Shown here one piece after another: positions 25,539 to 35,200 of a DNA stretch of 64,000 nucleotides. Each line of letters starts with the position of its first letter. The first letter of the stretch is position 1. The position numbers and the translations under genes are program-made. The notes under the pieces were generated by a model that worked only from the letters and a program-made list of their open reading frames with translations, searched no databases and was not told the origin of the DNA. This DNA is from Runella zeae DSM 19591 (GTDB lineage: Bacteria; Bacteroidota; Bacteroidia; Cytophagales; Spirosomataceae): assembly GCF_000423565.1 (NCBI RefSeq), contig NZ_AUIF01000010.1, forward strand, positions 293,573 to 357,572. Reading direction: 5' to 3'.

Positions 25539-28106
25539 ATGAAACTCTTTTCGAATTCTTTTAGCCTTGAAGAAAAGCCCTCATTGCTTCAATGCTTGCA
25601 AAAATGGTGGTCTTTGGTAGGGCCTAATTATCTCCTAGGACTCGCTTGCCTATGCGTCAGTACAGGATGGTTTTTGATAGTAGATAGCTGGAAAACTAAC
25701 AAAGAAGGGTACTTTTCAGCGTTTTTCCTTAATTATGCCATTGCCATTTCTTACAGCTTTTACCTCTTCAGCGTTAAAGACATGAAGGTCTTTTGGAAGC
25801 GACAACCTTCTCATTCAATCCCCCATCGCCTTCTGAATTGGTGGCTTTGGATCATAAGCTGCTTTGCACTTAATCGTTATTTGCCTGCTTTTCAGCAAGC
25901 AACAACTTGGCTAGAAATAGTTTTAGTGGCTTCGGCGGCTCTTTCTATTGTTTATAGTACTTTACCTTTGCTACCCAATCGTCTCAAATGGGCATTTTAT
26001 GTAGGTTGGGGTAGTTCGTTTTTCCTGTGGTTATACTTTGCGGTGTATTTATTACCAACATACCCTCTTAGTACCTTAGGAATTCTTTTTTTAGGCTTGG
26101 GCTTCCACTCTTTTGTCCCTTTGTTTTTACTGGCTTCCCATCTCAAAATCATCTACCAAGGTTTTCTCAGCTACCGGCCTCAGCCTATTGTATGGGGACT
26201 TATGGCTCCGATTTTTTGCATAGGGCTAATGATTTTTCAATGGAGTTTGACGACCTATCGTCTCAACAATCTCTACACCACTACTGAATTAAACACCTCG
26301 GATGAACTCCCTAATTGGACAAAATTGGCGCAGCAAATCGATAAGAGCTGGATCACTGAGCGCATCCTCAAAAGTGGCCTAGTGTATCATACTCCTACCA
26401 ACAATTTTGACTTTACACCTTCTTCCAATCGATTTGAAGGCATTCGCTATCATGACCCTATCGTAGTATTGGGAGCATGGTGGACGTCGTTAGAAGTTTC
26501 TTCAAACGAACGAATTAAGATTTTGGAAACGCTTTACGATGCGCGGCATGATGCTCAAGAGCGAATCTGGACCGGTTCTGACCTCCAAACTAATCAAGTG
26601 ATCACGAATACACGAATCTATCCTTCATATCGGCTGGCTTATACCGAAAAAACCCTGTCTATCCAGAATGTATCGCCTAACTCTTGGCAACAAGAAGAAG
26701 CTATTTATACTTTTTATTTACCAGAAGGCTCTGTGGTGAGTGCCTTATCTTTGTGGATTGGCGAACGTGAAGAGAAAGGCTATCTTACCACCACCACTAA
26801 GGCAGATTCGGCTTATAAAACTGTCGTTGGAGTGGAGCGTCGCGACCCCTCGGTGGTGCATTGGCAGGAAGGAAATACGGTCAAAGTAAGGGTTTTTCCA
26901 TGTACTCCTCGTGAAAATAGACGCTTTAAGATTGGGATTACGTCTCCTCTAAAAATAGAAGGAAACAATTTGGTATACCATAATATCCATTTCAAAGGCC
27001 CGTCTACGCTCCATACTACCGAAACCATAAGGGTAGAATTAACCGAAAAAGTAGAAGGATGGCAGGGCCTTTGGCCCTTAAATCAGCATCTTATGGTATC
27101 GTACCAAGGCAATTATACCCCTGCTTGGGTCTTGAAATTTATTGCTCCCTCGCTTTCACCCAACAAGTTTATTTTCCAACAAAAAGCCTATCAATTAGCG
27201 CCTTATCGTCCTAGTCTAGCTCTTTTTTTACCAAACAATATTTATCTAGACATTAATGAAGCATGGCAACAATCAGACTTTGAAAAGATATGTCAGCTTT
27301 TCAATTATAAAAACCTGTGGGTGTATGACAACGAAATGATAAGCATTAGCCCGCAAAACGCCGGAGAGGTTTTTAAGAGGCTATCCCAGTACCGCTTCAG
27401 TCTATTTCCTATTTACCGAATCACTAATCCCACCCAATCGTTGCTAATTACTGCGGGCACACCCAATGCTCCGACTTTACAAGATATAAAGGGAAGTGTA
27501 TTTGCCCAAAATCTTACTAAAAAAGCAGCTCATTTGCCCTCAATCCCGACGGTTTGTTTGAACAATATTCTCTCGCCTTACGTAAAGACATTACATGAAT
27601 TGCGCTTATTAACAGTCGTACATTCTTCAACAAACAAGCTAGAGGTTTTGATAAAAAAACGTCAATTTAGGATACCAAAAACATCCGAAACTCCATTGGT
27701 GGCACTGGTCGAATCGGCGCAGATGATTATTAAAGAAGAACCGTATCTAGCCCACAGCAGCGCTTCTAAAACACTGCAAGCACCCGACCATTTACTGCGC
27801 TTATACGCTTATAATCATCTTTTACAGCAGATTGGAGGCAAATATTTCCAAAAAGAAAATTTAGCAGATACCTTGATTGCGGAAGCTGCACAGGCTCATA
27901 TCGTATCTCCTATTTCAAGCTTGGTGGTGTTAGAAACGCAAGCCGATTATGCGCGATTTGACCTTAAAAAATCAATTAACAGCCTCGATAACGCCGCCCT
28001 CAAAAAATCGGGGGCTATACCAGAGCCTCATGAGTGGGCTCTGGTGATTTTGTTGATTTGTCTGATTGTTTATGCTTGGATTCGACCCAATGGCAATCTT
28101 TTCTGA
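25539..28106 (+). CDS. XrtN-system VIT domain protein with PEP-type sorting tail
   Basis: 855 residues from ATG 25539; an in-frame TTG at 25482 would read through the promoter and operator and is rejected. The N-terminal third has about seven membrane helices. A VIT (vault inter-alpha-trypsin) domain follows, with the typical NVSPNSWQQEEAIYTFYLP, SALSLWIGEREEKGYL and VERRDPSVVHWQEGNTVKVRVFPC. The C-terminus is a sorting signal: IPEPHEWALV (PEP at 828-830), one hydrophobic helix, then an Arg and a short tail. This matches the family I recall as the target of exosortase N, which would cleave or process it at the PEP site. The xrtN gene overlaps its 3' end by 17 bases. Confidence 0.88.
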   Translation: MKLFSNSFSLEEKPSLLQCLQKWWSLVGPNYLLGLACLCVSTGWFLIVDSWKTNKEGYFSAFFLNYAIAISYSFYLFSVKDMKVFWKRQPSHSIPHRLLNWWLWIISCFALNRYLPAFQQATTWLEIVLVASAALSIVYSTLPLLPNRLKWAFYVGWGSSFFLWLYFAVYLLPTYPLSTLGILFLGLGFHSFVPLFLLASHLKIIYQGFLSYRPQPIVWGLMAPIFCIGLMIFQWSLTTYRLNNLYTTTELNTSDELPNWTKLAQQIDKSWITERILKSGLVYHTPTNNFDFTPSSNRFEGIRYHDPIVVLGAWWTSLEVSSNERIKILETLYDARHDAQERIWTGSDLQTNQVITNTRIYPSYRLAYTEKTLSIQNVSPNSWQQEEAIYTFYLPEGSVVSALSLWIGEREEKGYLTTTTKADSAYKTVVGVERRDPSVVHWQEGNTVKVRVFPCTPRENRRFKIGITSPLKIEGNNLVYHNIHFKGPSTLHTTETIRVELTEKVEGWQGLWPLNQHLMVSYQGNYTPAWVLKFIAPSLSPNKFIFQQKAYQLAPYRPSLALFLPNNIYLDINEAWQQSDFEKICQLFNYKNLWVYDNEMISISPQNAGEVFKRLSQYRFSLFPIYRITNPTQSLLITAGTPNAPTLQDIKGSVFAQNLTKKAAHLPSIPTVCLNNILSPYVKTLHELRLLTVVHSSTNKLEVLIKKRQFRIPKTSETPLVALVESAQMIIKEEPYLAHSSASKTLQAPDHLLRLYAYNHLLQQIGGKYFQKENLADTLIAEAAQAHIVSPISSLVVLETQADYARFDLKKSINSLDNAALKKSGAIPEPHEWALVILLICLIVYAWIRPNGNLF

Positions 28107-29352
28107 GCCTCTTACTTTCGCGGCGGGAGGAGTGGTATTAGTGGCAAGTCTCACTCGTCAGCGTCGTCCGATTAGTTGGCGACTTACAGGCTTTGTGGTA
28201 TTGGTATCGGTATGGGCATGGCTAGTGCCTATGCAAACCATTAAGTTTCTGTTGGTATTTCTAACCTTGCTTTGGATAGTCGAAAGTAGTATATCGCGCC
28301 AAAGGCTATGGCTTTGGGCAGTAATTGGCATCGTAATATCCCCTCTGTTTAGATACTTGTCTGAGGTTTTTAGTTTTCCGATTCGACTTCAAATCAGCTA
28401 TTGGGCTGGGTATCTTCTTAAGCTAATAGGCTACCAAGTCAAAATATCTGGCAACCTGCTCACTCTAGACGGGCATGACTTCAGCGTCGATGCGGCTTGT
28501 ATAGGTTTGCATTTATTGGGGTTTTCTTATTTGGCAGGGGTATTTTTGATAAGCCAAGCCTCAAAAAAGCACAACTACAGACTTCCCTGGGGGGCGATAT
28601 TAGCGCTATTAATGCTCATATTAGGGCTTAATATTGCGGCCAATTTGGTTCGTATTATTGTGCTAGTTTTGGGAGGTTGGCCTCCTGAGCACCCATTGCA
28701 CGAACTGGCAGGTCTGGTGTGCGTTTTAGTATATGTTTGGCTTCCGTTGGCACTCATTATTAAGGGCTTCTATCATTTACACCCTTCCCCCTCAACCTCC
28801 CTTTCTTCTACAATTTCTTGGGGAAAAATCAGTATTTCTTGGAAAAAAGGGTTGGTATATATCGGCAGTTTGTCGTGGGTCATCTACCTTTTGTGGAAAC
28901 CTTATTCAGCCTCTTCCGTTTTTTATCCTACTTTTTCGGCTCCTGTAGGATACACCCACACCCCACTTCAGCATGGTATCACGCAGCTACGCAACTCCAC
29001 ATCACTGATATACCTCAAATCTATTCCTAGTTTTTATAGTGTAGAGCATAGCCCTTATATATGTTGGCGCGGTAGTGGGTATAAAATTATAATGATCAAA
29101 GAAACAAACATTGCAGGTATCCGCTGCTATGAGGCAAAAATGACGAAGGGCCAAAACGTACTTTATAGCGCATGGTGGTTTTCGGACGGCGATACCCACA
29201 CAAGTAGCCAATTAGATTTTCGATGGCGCATGTTGAGTGGTGGGCGAGCGTTTTATTTAATCAATGTGACCGTAAGCAATCCACGACACCTCCCTAGTAC
29301 AATAAAACAAATGCTTGATACCCAACAGCATCAAGCATTTGTAAAAAGATAA
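28090..29352 (+). CDS. xrtN: Exosortase N (XrtN)
   Basis: 420 residues from ATG 28090 (MAIFSEP). Eight or so helices contain the exosortase catalytic triad: Cys137 in SVDAACIGLHLL, Arg188 in NLVRIIVLV and His204 in HPLHELAGL. A C-terminal extracytoplasmic part (about 275-420, with YICWRGSGYKI) resembles the EpsI-type domain fused to some exosortases; that comparison is inference. Exosortases are membrane cysteine transpeptidase-like enzymes that process PEP-CTERM proteins. The dedicated substrate is almost certainly the VIT protein whose gene overlaps it. Confidence 0.9.
   Translation: MAIFSEPLTFAAGGVVLVASLTRQRRPISWRLTGFVVLVSVWAWLVPMQTIKFLLVFLTLLWIVESSISRQRLWLWAVIGIVISPLFRYLSEVFSFPIRLQISYWAGYLLKLIGYQVKISGNLLTLDGHDFSVDAACIGLHLLGFSYLAGVFLISQASKKHNYRLPWGAILALLMLILGLNIAANLVRIIVLVLGGWPPEHPLHELAGLVCVLVYVWLPLALIIKGFYHLHPSPSTSLSSTISWGKISISWKKGLVYIGSLSWVIYLLWKPYSASSVFYPTFSAPVGYTHTPLQHGITQLRNSTSLIYLKSIPSFYSVEHSPYICWRGSGYKIIMIKETNIAGIRCYEAKMTKGQNVLYSAWWFSDGDTHTSSQLDFRWRMLSGGRAFYLINVTVSNPRHLPSTIKQMLDTQQHQAFVKR
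29308..29341 (-). terminator. 12-bp inverted repeat at the end of xrtN
   Basis: Bases 29308-29319 pair perfectly with 29330-29341 (10-base loop). Read on the minus strand the stem is followed by TTTTATT, so it can terminate the convergent beta-barrel gene (stop at 29363), although it lies inside the xrtN coding end. Confidence 0.6.
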
Positions 29353-29362
29353 TGAGATAAAT

Positions 29363-30196
29363 TTATTTTCCTCCTAAAGGGAATAAAAGTCCTACTGATC
29401 CTTGAATATTTCTAAAATACGACTTGTCTACGCCAGGGATACTTTTTGAATTGTTGCCCAAACCATAAAAATACCGCCCTTCAATAAGTAACTTAGCGGC
29501 ACCCAAGCCAAATGACACACCTAAGCCACCTACAGCACCGTATTCGATACGGCCTCCCTCATTGTTGGCAAAGTCTATTTTTTCGTTGATTGTGTTTGCG
29601 CCAATCTTAATTTTGGCATTGGCATTCAACGCATAGCTTCCATATCCCCCTGCATTGACAAACACTTTTAGGTTTTCGGGGCCAAAACCAACTTTCAAAA
29701 GCACTGGGACGGTAATTGTGTTGAAAGTAGTAGTACCAGAAGCCGAGACTCCTAAATTATTGGTTTCAGACTTAAAGCCGACTTGTGAGTACAATACCTC
29801 TGGCTGAACAGAAAAAGTTTCTGTTCCTAAATTAAAAATAAGCCCTCCGTGGTATCCAATGATGGATTTGGGATTTATACCTGCTACATCACTTATGGTA
29901 GAGTAATTGGCCCCTCCTCTCACTCCTACACTAAACTTAAATCCTCCACTTTCACCACTACTCGACGCCTTGGGTTTTTGAGCTACTTCTTTTTGGGGAG
30001 CTGATTTAGAAATGGGCTTTTGCGGCGTTTCGGTTTTTGATTTAGCAGGTTGTGTTGTTGTCTTTTTAGGTGTATTACCATGAAGCTTATCATACTGCTC
30101 CTGCATACTTTGGGTAGGTTGAGGCGTATTTTGCGCCTGACTTACACTCACTAAACACACAGTAACAAGGGCTGTTAGAGAAAAGAATTTATTCAT
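29363..30196 (-). CDS. Outer-membrane beta-barrel protein (porin family)
   Basis: 277 residues from ATG 30196 (MNKFFSLTA). It has a signal peptide (about 1-21), a basic Lys/Thr/Pro-rich linker (about 30-80), then an eight-stranded-type barrel. The barrel starts FKFSVGVRGGANYSTISDVAG and continues FSVQPEVLYSQVGFKS, ending NIQGSVGLLFPLGG. This is the PF13568-type small outer-membrane barrel common in Bacteroidota. Role unknown; the charged linker is unusual and may contact peptidoglycan (inference). Confidence 0.85.
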   Translation of the reverse strand: MNKFFSLTALVTVCLVSVSQAQNTPQPTQSMQEQYDKLHGNTPKKTTTQPAKSKTETPQKPISKSAPQKEVAQKPKASSSGESGGFKFSVGVRGGANYSTISDVAGINPKSIIGYHGGLIFNLGTETFSVQPEVLYSQVGFKSETNNLGVSASGTTTFNTITVPVLLKVGFGPENLKVFVNAGGYGSYALNANAKIKIGANTINEKIDFANNEGGRIEYGAVGGLGVSFGLGAAKLLIEGRYFYGLGNNSKSIPGVDKSYFRNIQGSVGLLFPLGGK

Positions 30197-30227
30197 AATT
30201 ATTGACAAGTTTTAGAGTAGCTTTTGT

Positions 30228-30263
30228 AAAGAACGAGATTTTGAATACAAAATTCGATTCTTT
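30228..30263 (-). terminator. Imperfect hairpin after the TonB-domain gene
   Basis: Bases 30228-30243 and 30248-30263 are complementary apart from two bulges (arms AAAGAACGAGATTTTG and CAAAATTCGATTCTTT). It lies downstream of the gene ending at 30319. There is no T tract, so the terminator call is weak. Confidence 0.35.
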
Positions 30264-30318
30264 ACTAAGATTTTTTTACCGCAATAATACGGGTTACTAC
30301 TAGGTGTTTCTACTTGTT

Positions 30319-31506
30319 TTAGTCAAAATCAATTTCTATTTGCGTCTTATATGCAAATGCCGCAGTAGATTTCCATGGCCCACCTGCTTCCAAAATCCGC
30401 ACTGCCTCCTCAAAAAGCCTTGTATCAGCTTGATTACGGTTTTCAAATCGACTCAGTTTACCATCCTTTTCAACCACAAAACCTACCAGTACTTTTCCTC
30501 CTTTGAGGTGGGGGTTTTGTTGGATAAATGTCTCCGTTGCTTTTTTCAAATCAGCCTTATATTCTTTCCAAGGTTTTGGCGGGATAGGTTCTTGCGAACG
30601 CTGCATCGCTTGCGCTCTAGCAGCTGGCAGAGAGCGTTTTGCCAACGAATTGGATTTAGACAATGCAACAGTGACCTCTTCCGTATCTCCTACCACATAT
30701 TGTTGAGGTTCAAATCCTGGAAAAGCAACTTCTATCTTTTGATTTTTATGAACATTTGACAAGATAAATTCTCCTTGATTATTACTTTTTACGGACGTAT
30801 CCGCCACTCCCAGAGTAATGATTGCGCCTGCTATTTTTTGTTGGGTCTCTGCATCTATGATATTTCCTTTTAGAGTAAATGATACCGACTCTTCCGCCAA
30901 CAAACGACTCTGAGCAGGCGCTGCTGCCGAAGGTATAGGAGGCGCTGCCTGTGGAAGTGCCACGGGGTCGTCTGGCTCACTACTAAGCGACTGATGTGCG
31001 TCCGCAATTCTTTCCTTTTTTGACGAGATTTTAGGTAAGCGAGGTGGTATTGGTGCAGATTTAGAAGGCGCAGGAGGCGGCACAGCCGCCAATTCTTCTT
31101 CGGACTTAGAAGTTTGGGGAAGAGGCTGTGCTTTGGATTCAGGCGGAGCTGCTACTATTTTTTCATAATTTATAGCATTCTCTGATTCATTGAGCCGTAA
31201 AGTCCACCACCATCCTAACCCTATTGCTACTACTACTGCTGCCGCCGAAACATAATAAAAGGGTACTATTTTGGAGCTACGTTTTTGGGTTCGCTGTTTG
31301 ACGGCCTTTTTTAGTTCATTTACTACTGCTTCACTATCAATATTAGCTTTTTTAAGAAGCAAAAATCCCTCAAGCGTATCGTCTACCTGTTGATTTTGTA
31401 AGGCAGCTTTTTCAATCTCATGTTCCTCTTCAAACGACATCTTTCCAGCCACATATTTTTGTAACTGCTCCACAGACGGTTGTATTTGTTTTTTTTGCCT
31501 AGCCAT
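30319..31506 (-). CDS. Membrane protein with carboxypeptidase-like and TonB C-terminal domains
   Basis: The 395-residue protein has a cytoplasmic N-terminal part (1-85) rich in charged helices, like an anti-sigma region. One membrane helix follows (about 86-102), then a Pro/Ser-rich periplasmic linker (about 118-205), a CarboxypepD_reg-like beta-sandwich (about 210-280, LKGNIIDAETQQKIAGAIITLG) and a TonB C-terminal domain (about 310-395, GKVLVGFVVEKDGKLSRF, ending QIEIDFD). Its start overlaps the sigma factor gene by 8 bases, so the pair is coupled. I infer a membrane-bound partner of the sigma factor that may sense the envelope. Confidence 0.8.
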   Translation of the reverse strand: MARQKKQIQPSVEQLQKYVAGKMSFEEEHEIEKAALQNQQVDDTLEGFLLLKKANIDSEAVVNELKKAVKQRTQKRSSKIVPFYYVSAAAVVVAIGLGWWWTLRLNESENAINYEKIVAAPPESKAQPLPQTSKSEEELAAVPPPAPSKSAPIPPRLPKISSKKERIADAHQSLSSEPDDPVALPQAAPPIPSAAAPAQSRLLAEESVSFTLKGNIIDAETQQKIAGAIITLGVADTSVKSNNQGEFILSNVHKNQKIEVAFPGFEPQQYVVGDTEEVTVALSKSNSLAKRSLPAARAQAMQRSQEPIPPKPWKEYKADLKKATETFIQQNPHLKGGKVLVGFVVEKDGKLSRFENRNQADTRLFEEAVRILEAGGPWKSTAAFAYKTQIEIDFD

Positions 31507-32131
31507 GTTGTTTGCCCTCCATACACAGTTTTAGGTTTCTTTTTCCGTTTTGGAGATAGCTCTTAACTTTTTGGATTGCATAACCTGTCTGTTCGGCAAT
31601 CTGCTGATAGCAAAGCTTTTGATAATAAAAAAGCTCTACACTTCGACGTTGTTCGAGCGCAAGATTTTCCAAGCAATCGCCTAAATCATTCCATCGACTT
31701 TCTACTTCCCAAGCCTCATTTATGGTAGTATCGGCCACAAAACTTTCATAAGATTCGTTTTCAAAAATATTTTCATCACCGACTATCAGGCGTTTGTTAC
31801 GGAGCTGCATCAAGCAATAATTCCGAGTAAGGGTATGAAGCCAAGCCTTAAAATTGTGTACTTCATGGGTTTTTAAGTCTTCTATCAACTGTTCAAATAT
31901 TTGCATCACCGCATCTTTGGCATCCTCTTCATCTCTCAAATATTTGAAACTCACCGCAAACACCATATCAATATGCCGTTCATAGAGTTCACCCAGCCCC
32001 GCTACCTCACCCGTGCGGCGATAATCTGACACAAAATCAGCATCAGTTTGGGCTTCTTTACGACGAAATAATTTCAGAAACAACCTTTGTAAATGATTAG
32101 TCTTTAGCTTTTGAATAATAGATGCTAACAA
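31499..32131 (-). CDS. ECF-type RNA polymerase sigma factor
   Basis: The 210-residue protein has sigma region 2 (LYERHIDMVFAVSFKYLRDEEDAKDAVMQIFEQL) and region 4 (LALEQRRSVELFYYQKLCYQQIAEQTGYAIQKVKSYLQNGKRNL), separated by a short linker. This is the sigma-70/ECF pattern of Bacteroidota. The apparent start is TTG (32131), as no ATG precedes region 2. It overlaps the downstream TonB-domain membrane protein, the likely partner or anti-sigma. Confidence 0.85.
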   Translation of the reverse strand: MLASIIQKLKTNHLQRLFLKLFRRKEAQTDADFVSDYRRTGEVAGLGELYERHIDMVFAVSFKYLRDEEDAKDAVMQIFEQLIEDLKTHEVHNFKAWLHTLTRNYCLMQLRNKRLIVGDENIFENESYESFVADTTINEAWEVESRWNDLGDCLENLALEQRRSVELFYYQKLCYQQIAEQTGYAIQKVKSYLQNGKRNLKLCMEGKQHG

Positions 32132-32228
32132 GGCAAGATTTCCATAAATTTATTTTATTTTTTCTAAAAATCCACCTCTCACCTCAGCTGTAGCTTCCTT
32201 AAAAGCGTCATTTGTGATTGCTTATATA

Positions 32229-32272
32229 CAAAAAAAGAGATGAACCCAAAATGAATGGGACATCTCTCTTTT
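32229..32272 (-). terminator. Terminator of the large surface-protein gene
   Basis: On the minus strand an AGAGAGATG/CATCTCTT-type stem with an inner CCCA/TGGG continuation (32236-32270) runs into seven T residues. It lies about 20 bases after the stop of the gene ending at 32290. Confidence 0.75.
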
Positions 32273-32289
32273 GGTTTATGGGGTAATGT

Positions 32290-35200
32290 CTAATTAAAGC
32301 CTTTTTTGGTACGAGTGAGCGTCACAGGGATACATACATCAGTGGGACAGCAATTTTGGCCCGCTTCGATGATAACAGGACAACAGCCTTCGGTGGGGCA
32401 AGCATTGTTGCTGGCCGTAAAGGTGTATTCGCCAGAATCAGTAAGTAAAATAACATTGCCCGAATTCACTAAATTTCCATCTTTGAACCATTGTACGTTG
32501 GTGTATTGGGCTGGCACGTTGACCTCAACAGCCTCACCTGTACAGAGCGTAAACGGAACCGTAAAGCACTGAACATCTAAATCATCCTCCGTGTTGTCAT
32601 TGTTGTTGGGAGTAGAATCAACATCTTGCTCGTTGGTTTTGGTGATTTCTACTTTGTTAAAATGCAAGCCTTGACTAATAGCTCTCACTTTGTAGGTCAG
32701 TATGACCGTATCTCCACTAGCGGCTACTGAGTCTATATTCCATTTTATGGTATTTCCGACCAACGTCACGCCTCCCCTACTCACCGATATACTTGCGGTT
32801 TGTAGCTCTACTGTATTGGGTATCGAATCAGTCACTTCCACTCCGGTAGCGAGATTTAAGCTTTCATTCCATAGCTTTACTGTATACGTAAGGGTATCGC
32901 CGATGCGAGCTATTTTTTTATCAATTAGTTTGTTCAACGCCAAATCGATTCTACAATCTTGGGCCACAATATATACGGCTAAGCGTTCGCTACTTATGGC
33001 TACTGGACATGCAGCATCAAGACTTCTCGCTTGTACGTAGAAGGTATCCGAAGCGGCTACTGTGCCGTTGGGCTTATAATTAAGTCCAGTAAATAAGGGG
33101 CTACCGCCCGTAGGGGTATCAAACCACTCAGCCGTGGCCAATCCTACTATAGTAGTCTGTAGTGTAGGGAAAGTATCTCCTATACATACTATCTGGCTTG
33201 GCGTAAGGGCAATGGGTAAACGGGGCGAGCAGTTGCAATTGGGGCCTGAAATCAACGTATCAAATTTACAAATAGCACTCAAACTGTCTATTAATGTGAT
33301 AGATACGCCATTTGGCACACCAGACACTGTATAGGGATTATTTCCAGACAAGGTACCCGCGCTGACTTTCACCGTACCAAGCTGTCCTACTACCGTAAAA
33401 CTGACCGAGTATGTAAGATTGTCGATAGCACATACAGGTTCGGCTGATACCACAAACTGAGGCTTCACACAGCAATCTTTTACTTCGAGCTGAAGGGTAT
33501 CCGTACAGCCATCAACTTCATAAATCAATTCATAGATTCCGGCTATATTAAGCCCACTGACCGCGCCATTGGTAGTAACTATAGCTGTATTTCCCAAGGG
33601 TGCATTACCTAAACTCCAACTACCCCCGGAGGGCAAGCCTGCAAGTGTGGTAGTATCAGTAGAAATACAAAGGGCATTGGCACCTATGATGTCTGCCCCT
33701 GCATTGGGCTTGGTTTTTACTATTACTTGAGCCGTATCAGAACAACTATTGAGTGTATAAATAAATTTGTAAGTACCCGCCACAGTAAGTCCCGACACAT
33801 TGCCCGCATTGTCGATAGTCGCCGCAGTAGGATTTGCAGCCTCAGGAGCCCAAGTGCCACTAGGAGTGACTGCCGTTAATTGGGCGGTAGTAGCGGGCAG
33901 ACACACACTTACGTCATTTCCAGCATTGGGCTTTAGATTAACGACAACTTGAACAAATGCCGTATCAGCACAAGTAGATACGCCATTTTGTGCAACTACT
34001 GCATAATAATAGGTACCTACTGCCAGTTGATTGGAGGCTAAGGCATATACTGATGAATCTGCACCTACAATAAGCCCACTACTAAAATCGGTAGTAGTAT
34101 CGGCCAATGGCCCATACCACTGATAGGTCAAGCCTCCGGTGGTAGTATTTACTTCTAAAGGTGCGATAGTATCTCCTTCACATAGACTGTTATTGGCCAC
34201 TAAAGGGGTCAGAATAGGGCTAATGCAAGGGCTTATTCCAAAATCATAGGTATGGTTGTTTTGCCCCACGCCCCCTAGTTGGAACGAAATAGTAGGCAGC
34301 CCCGACTCAATAAAAGCGTCGTTGTTACTAATAGTAGTCCCTGTATTAAGATTTCCGTTTGTTTCTCCGGGAGCAGGAGGAATATTAGTCAACACCAAAC
34401 CTGCGACCGAGGGGTCATTGCCCAAACTCGTAATTTTGAGACAATATGTACTGTCATTTTCGAGGCTTAAATTATAAATCACGCTCCCAGATGAAGTACC
34501 CACTGCCGACGAAAAATAGAAACTGCCGTTGGCATCTGTAGTAGCGGTAGCAATCGCCGTACCTGTACAATTTTTGAACAAAGAAACCGTAACCCCGGCC
34601 AAAGCAGGCTCTCCTGCCTCCTGAATTCCGTTGTTGTTGGTATCCAACCATACTCGGTTTCCGATTTCGATAGGAGCAGCGTCGCACATTACCTCTACAT
34701 CCCCCAATCCCGATGCTTTTCCAAATCCTCCTTGTGAGCTAGCAGTATAAAGCGTGATAGCATCTGTAGCATTTCCGGTATTGTTGCTATACCATCTTGC
34801 CCCTCCACTTGAATAGCCCGCAGCGTCGAAACTGTGCCGAGGGTCAAATACAGAATTCAGGACAGTCCCCTTTCCTGCCAGTAGGGAAATCCCCCCAATG
34901 CTGGTTTCATCATGAATCCCGGGATTAGCAAGCAGTCCCAATGGGTCGGTGTTTGGGTCAATAGGCGCAGCATAGCGGTCTTCATGATAAAACTCGCCAC
35001 CGCCAGGGCCGTCTTCATTCCCTGCTCCTGCCGTAGCTACTTTGGGACTACTGACCCCTTCTTTCCCATTGTCCTCTAATTCAAAGACTCCATTGTTGTT
35101 ATAGGCCCGCATGATGTCACCATTGCCCGTAGCGGTAAAAAGCGATATATTATCTGTAGTATCGGTACTGTAGTTTTGAACGCCCACTTGATGCCCTGTG

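Noticed and set aside
30304..30759. 151-codon plus-strand frame
   Set aside because: It is antisense to the TonB-domain gene and cysteine/phenylalanine-rich like a shadow frame.
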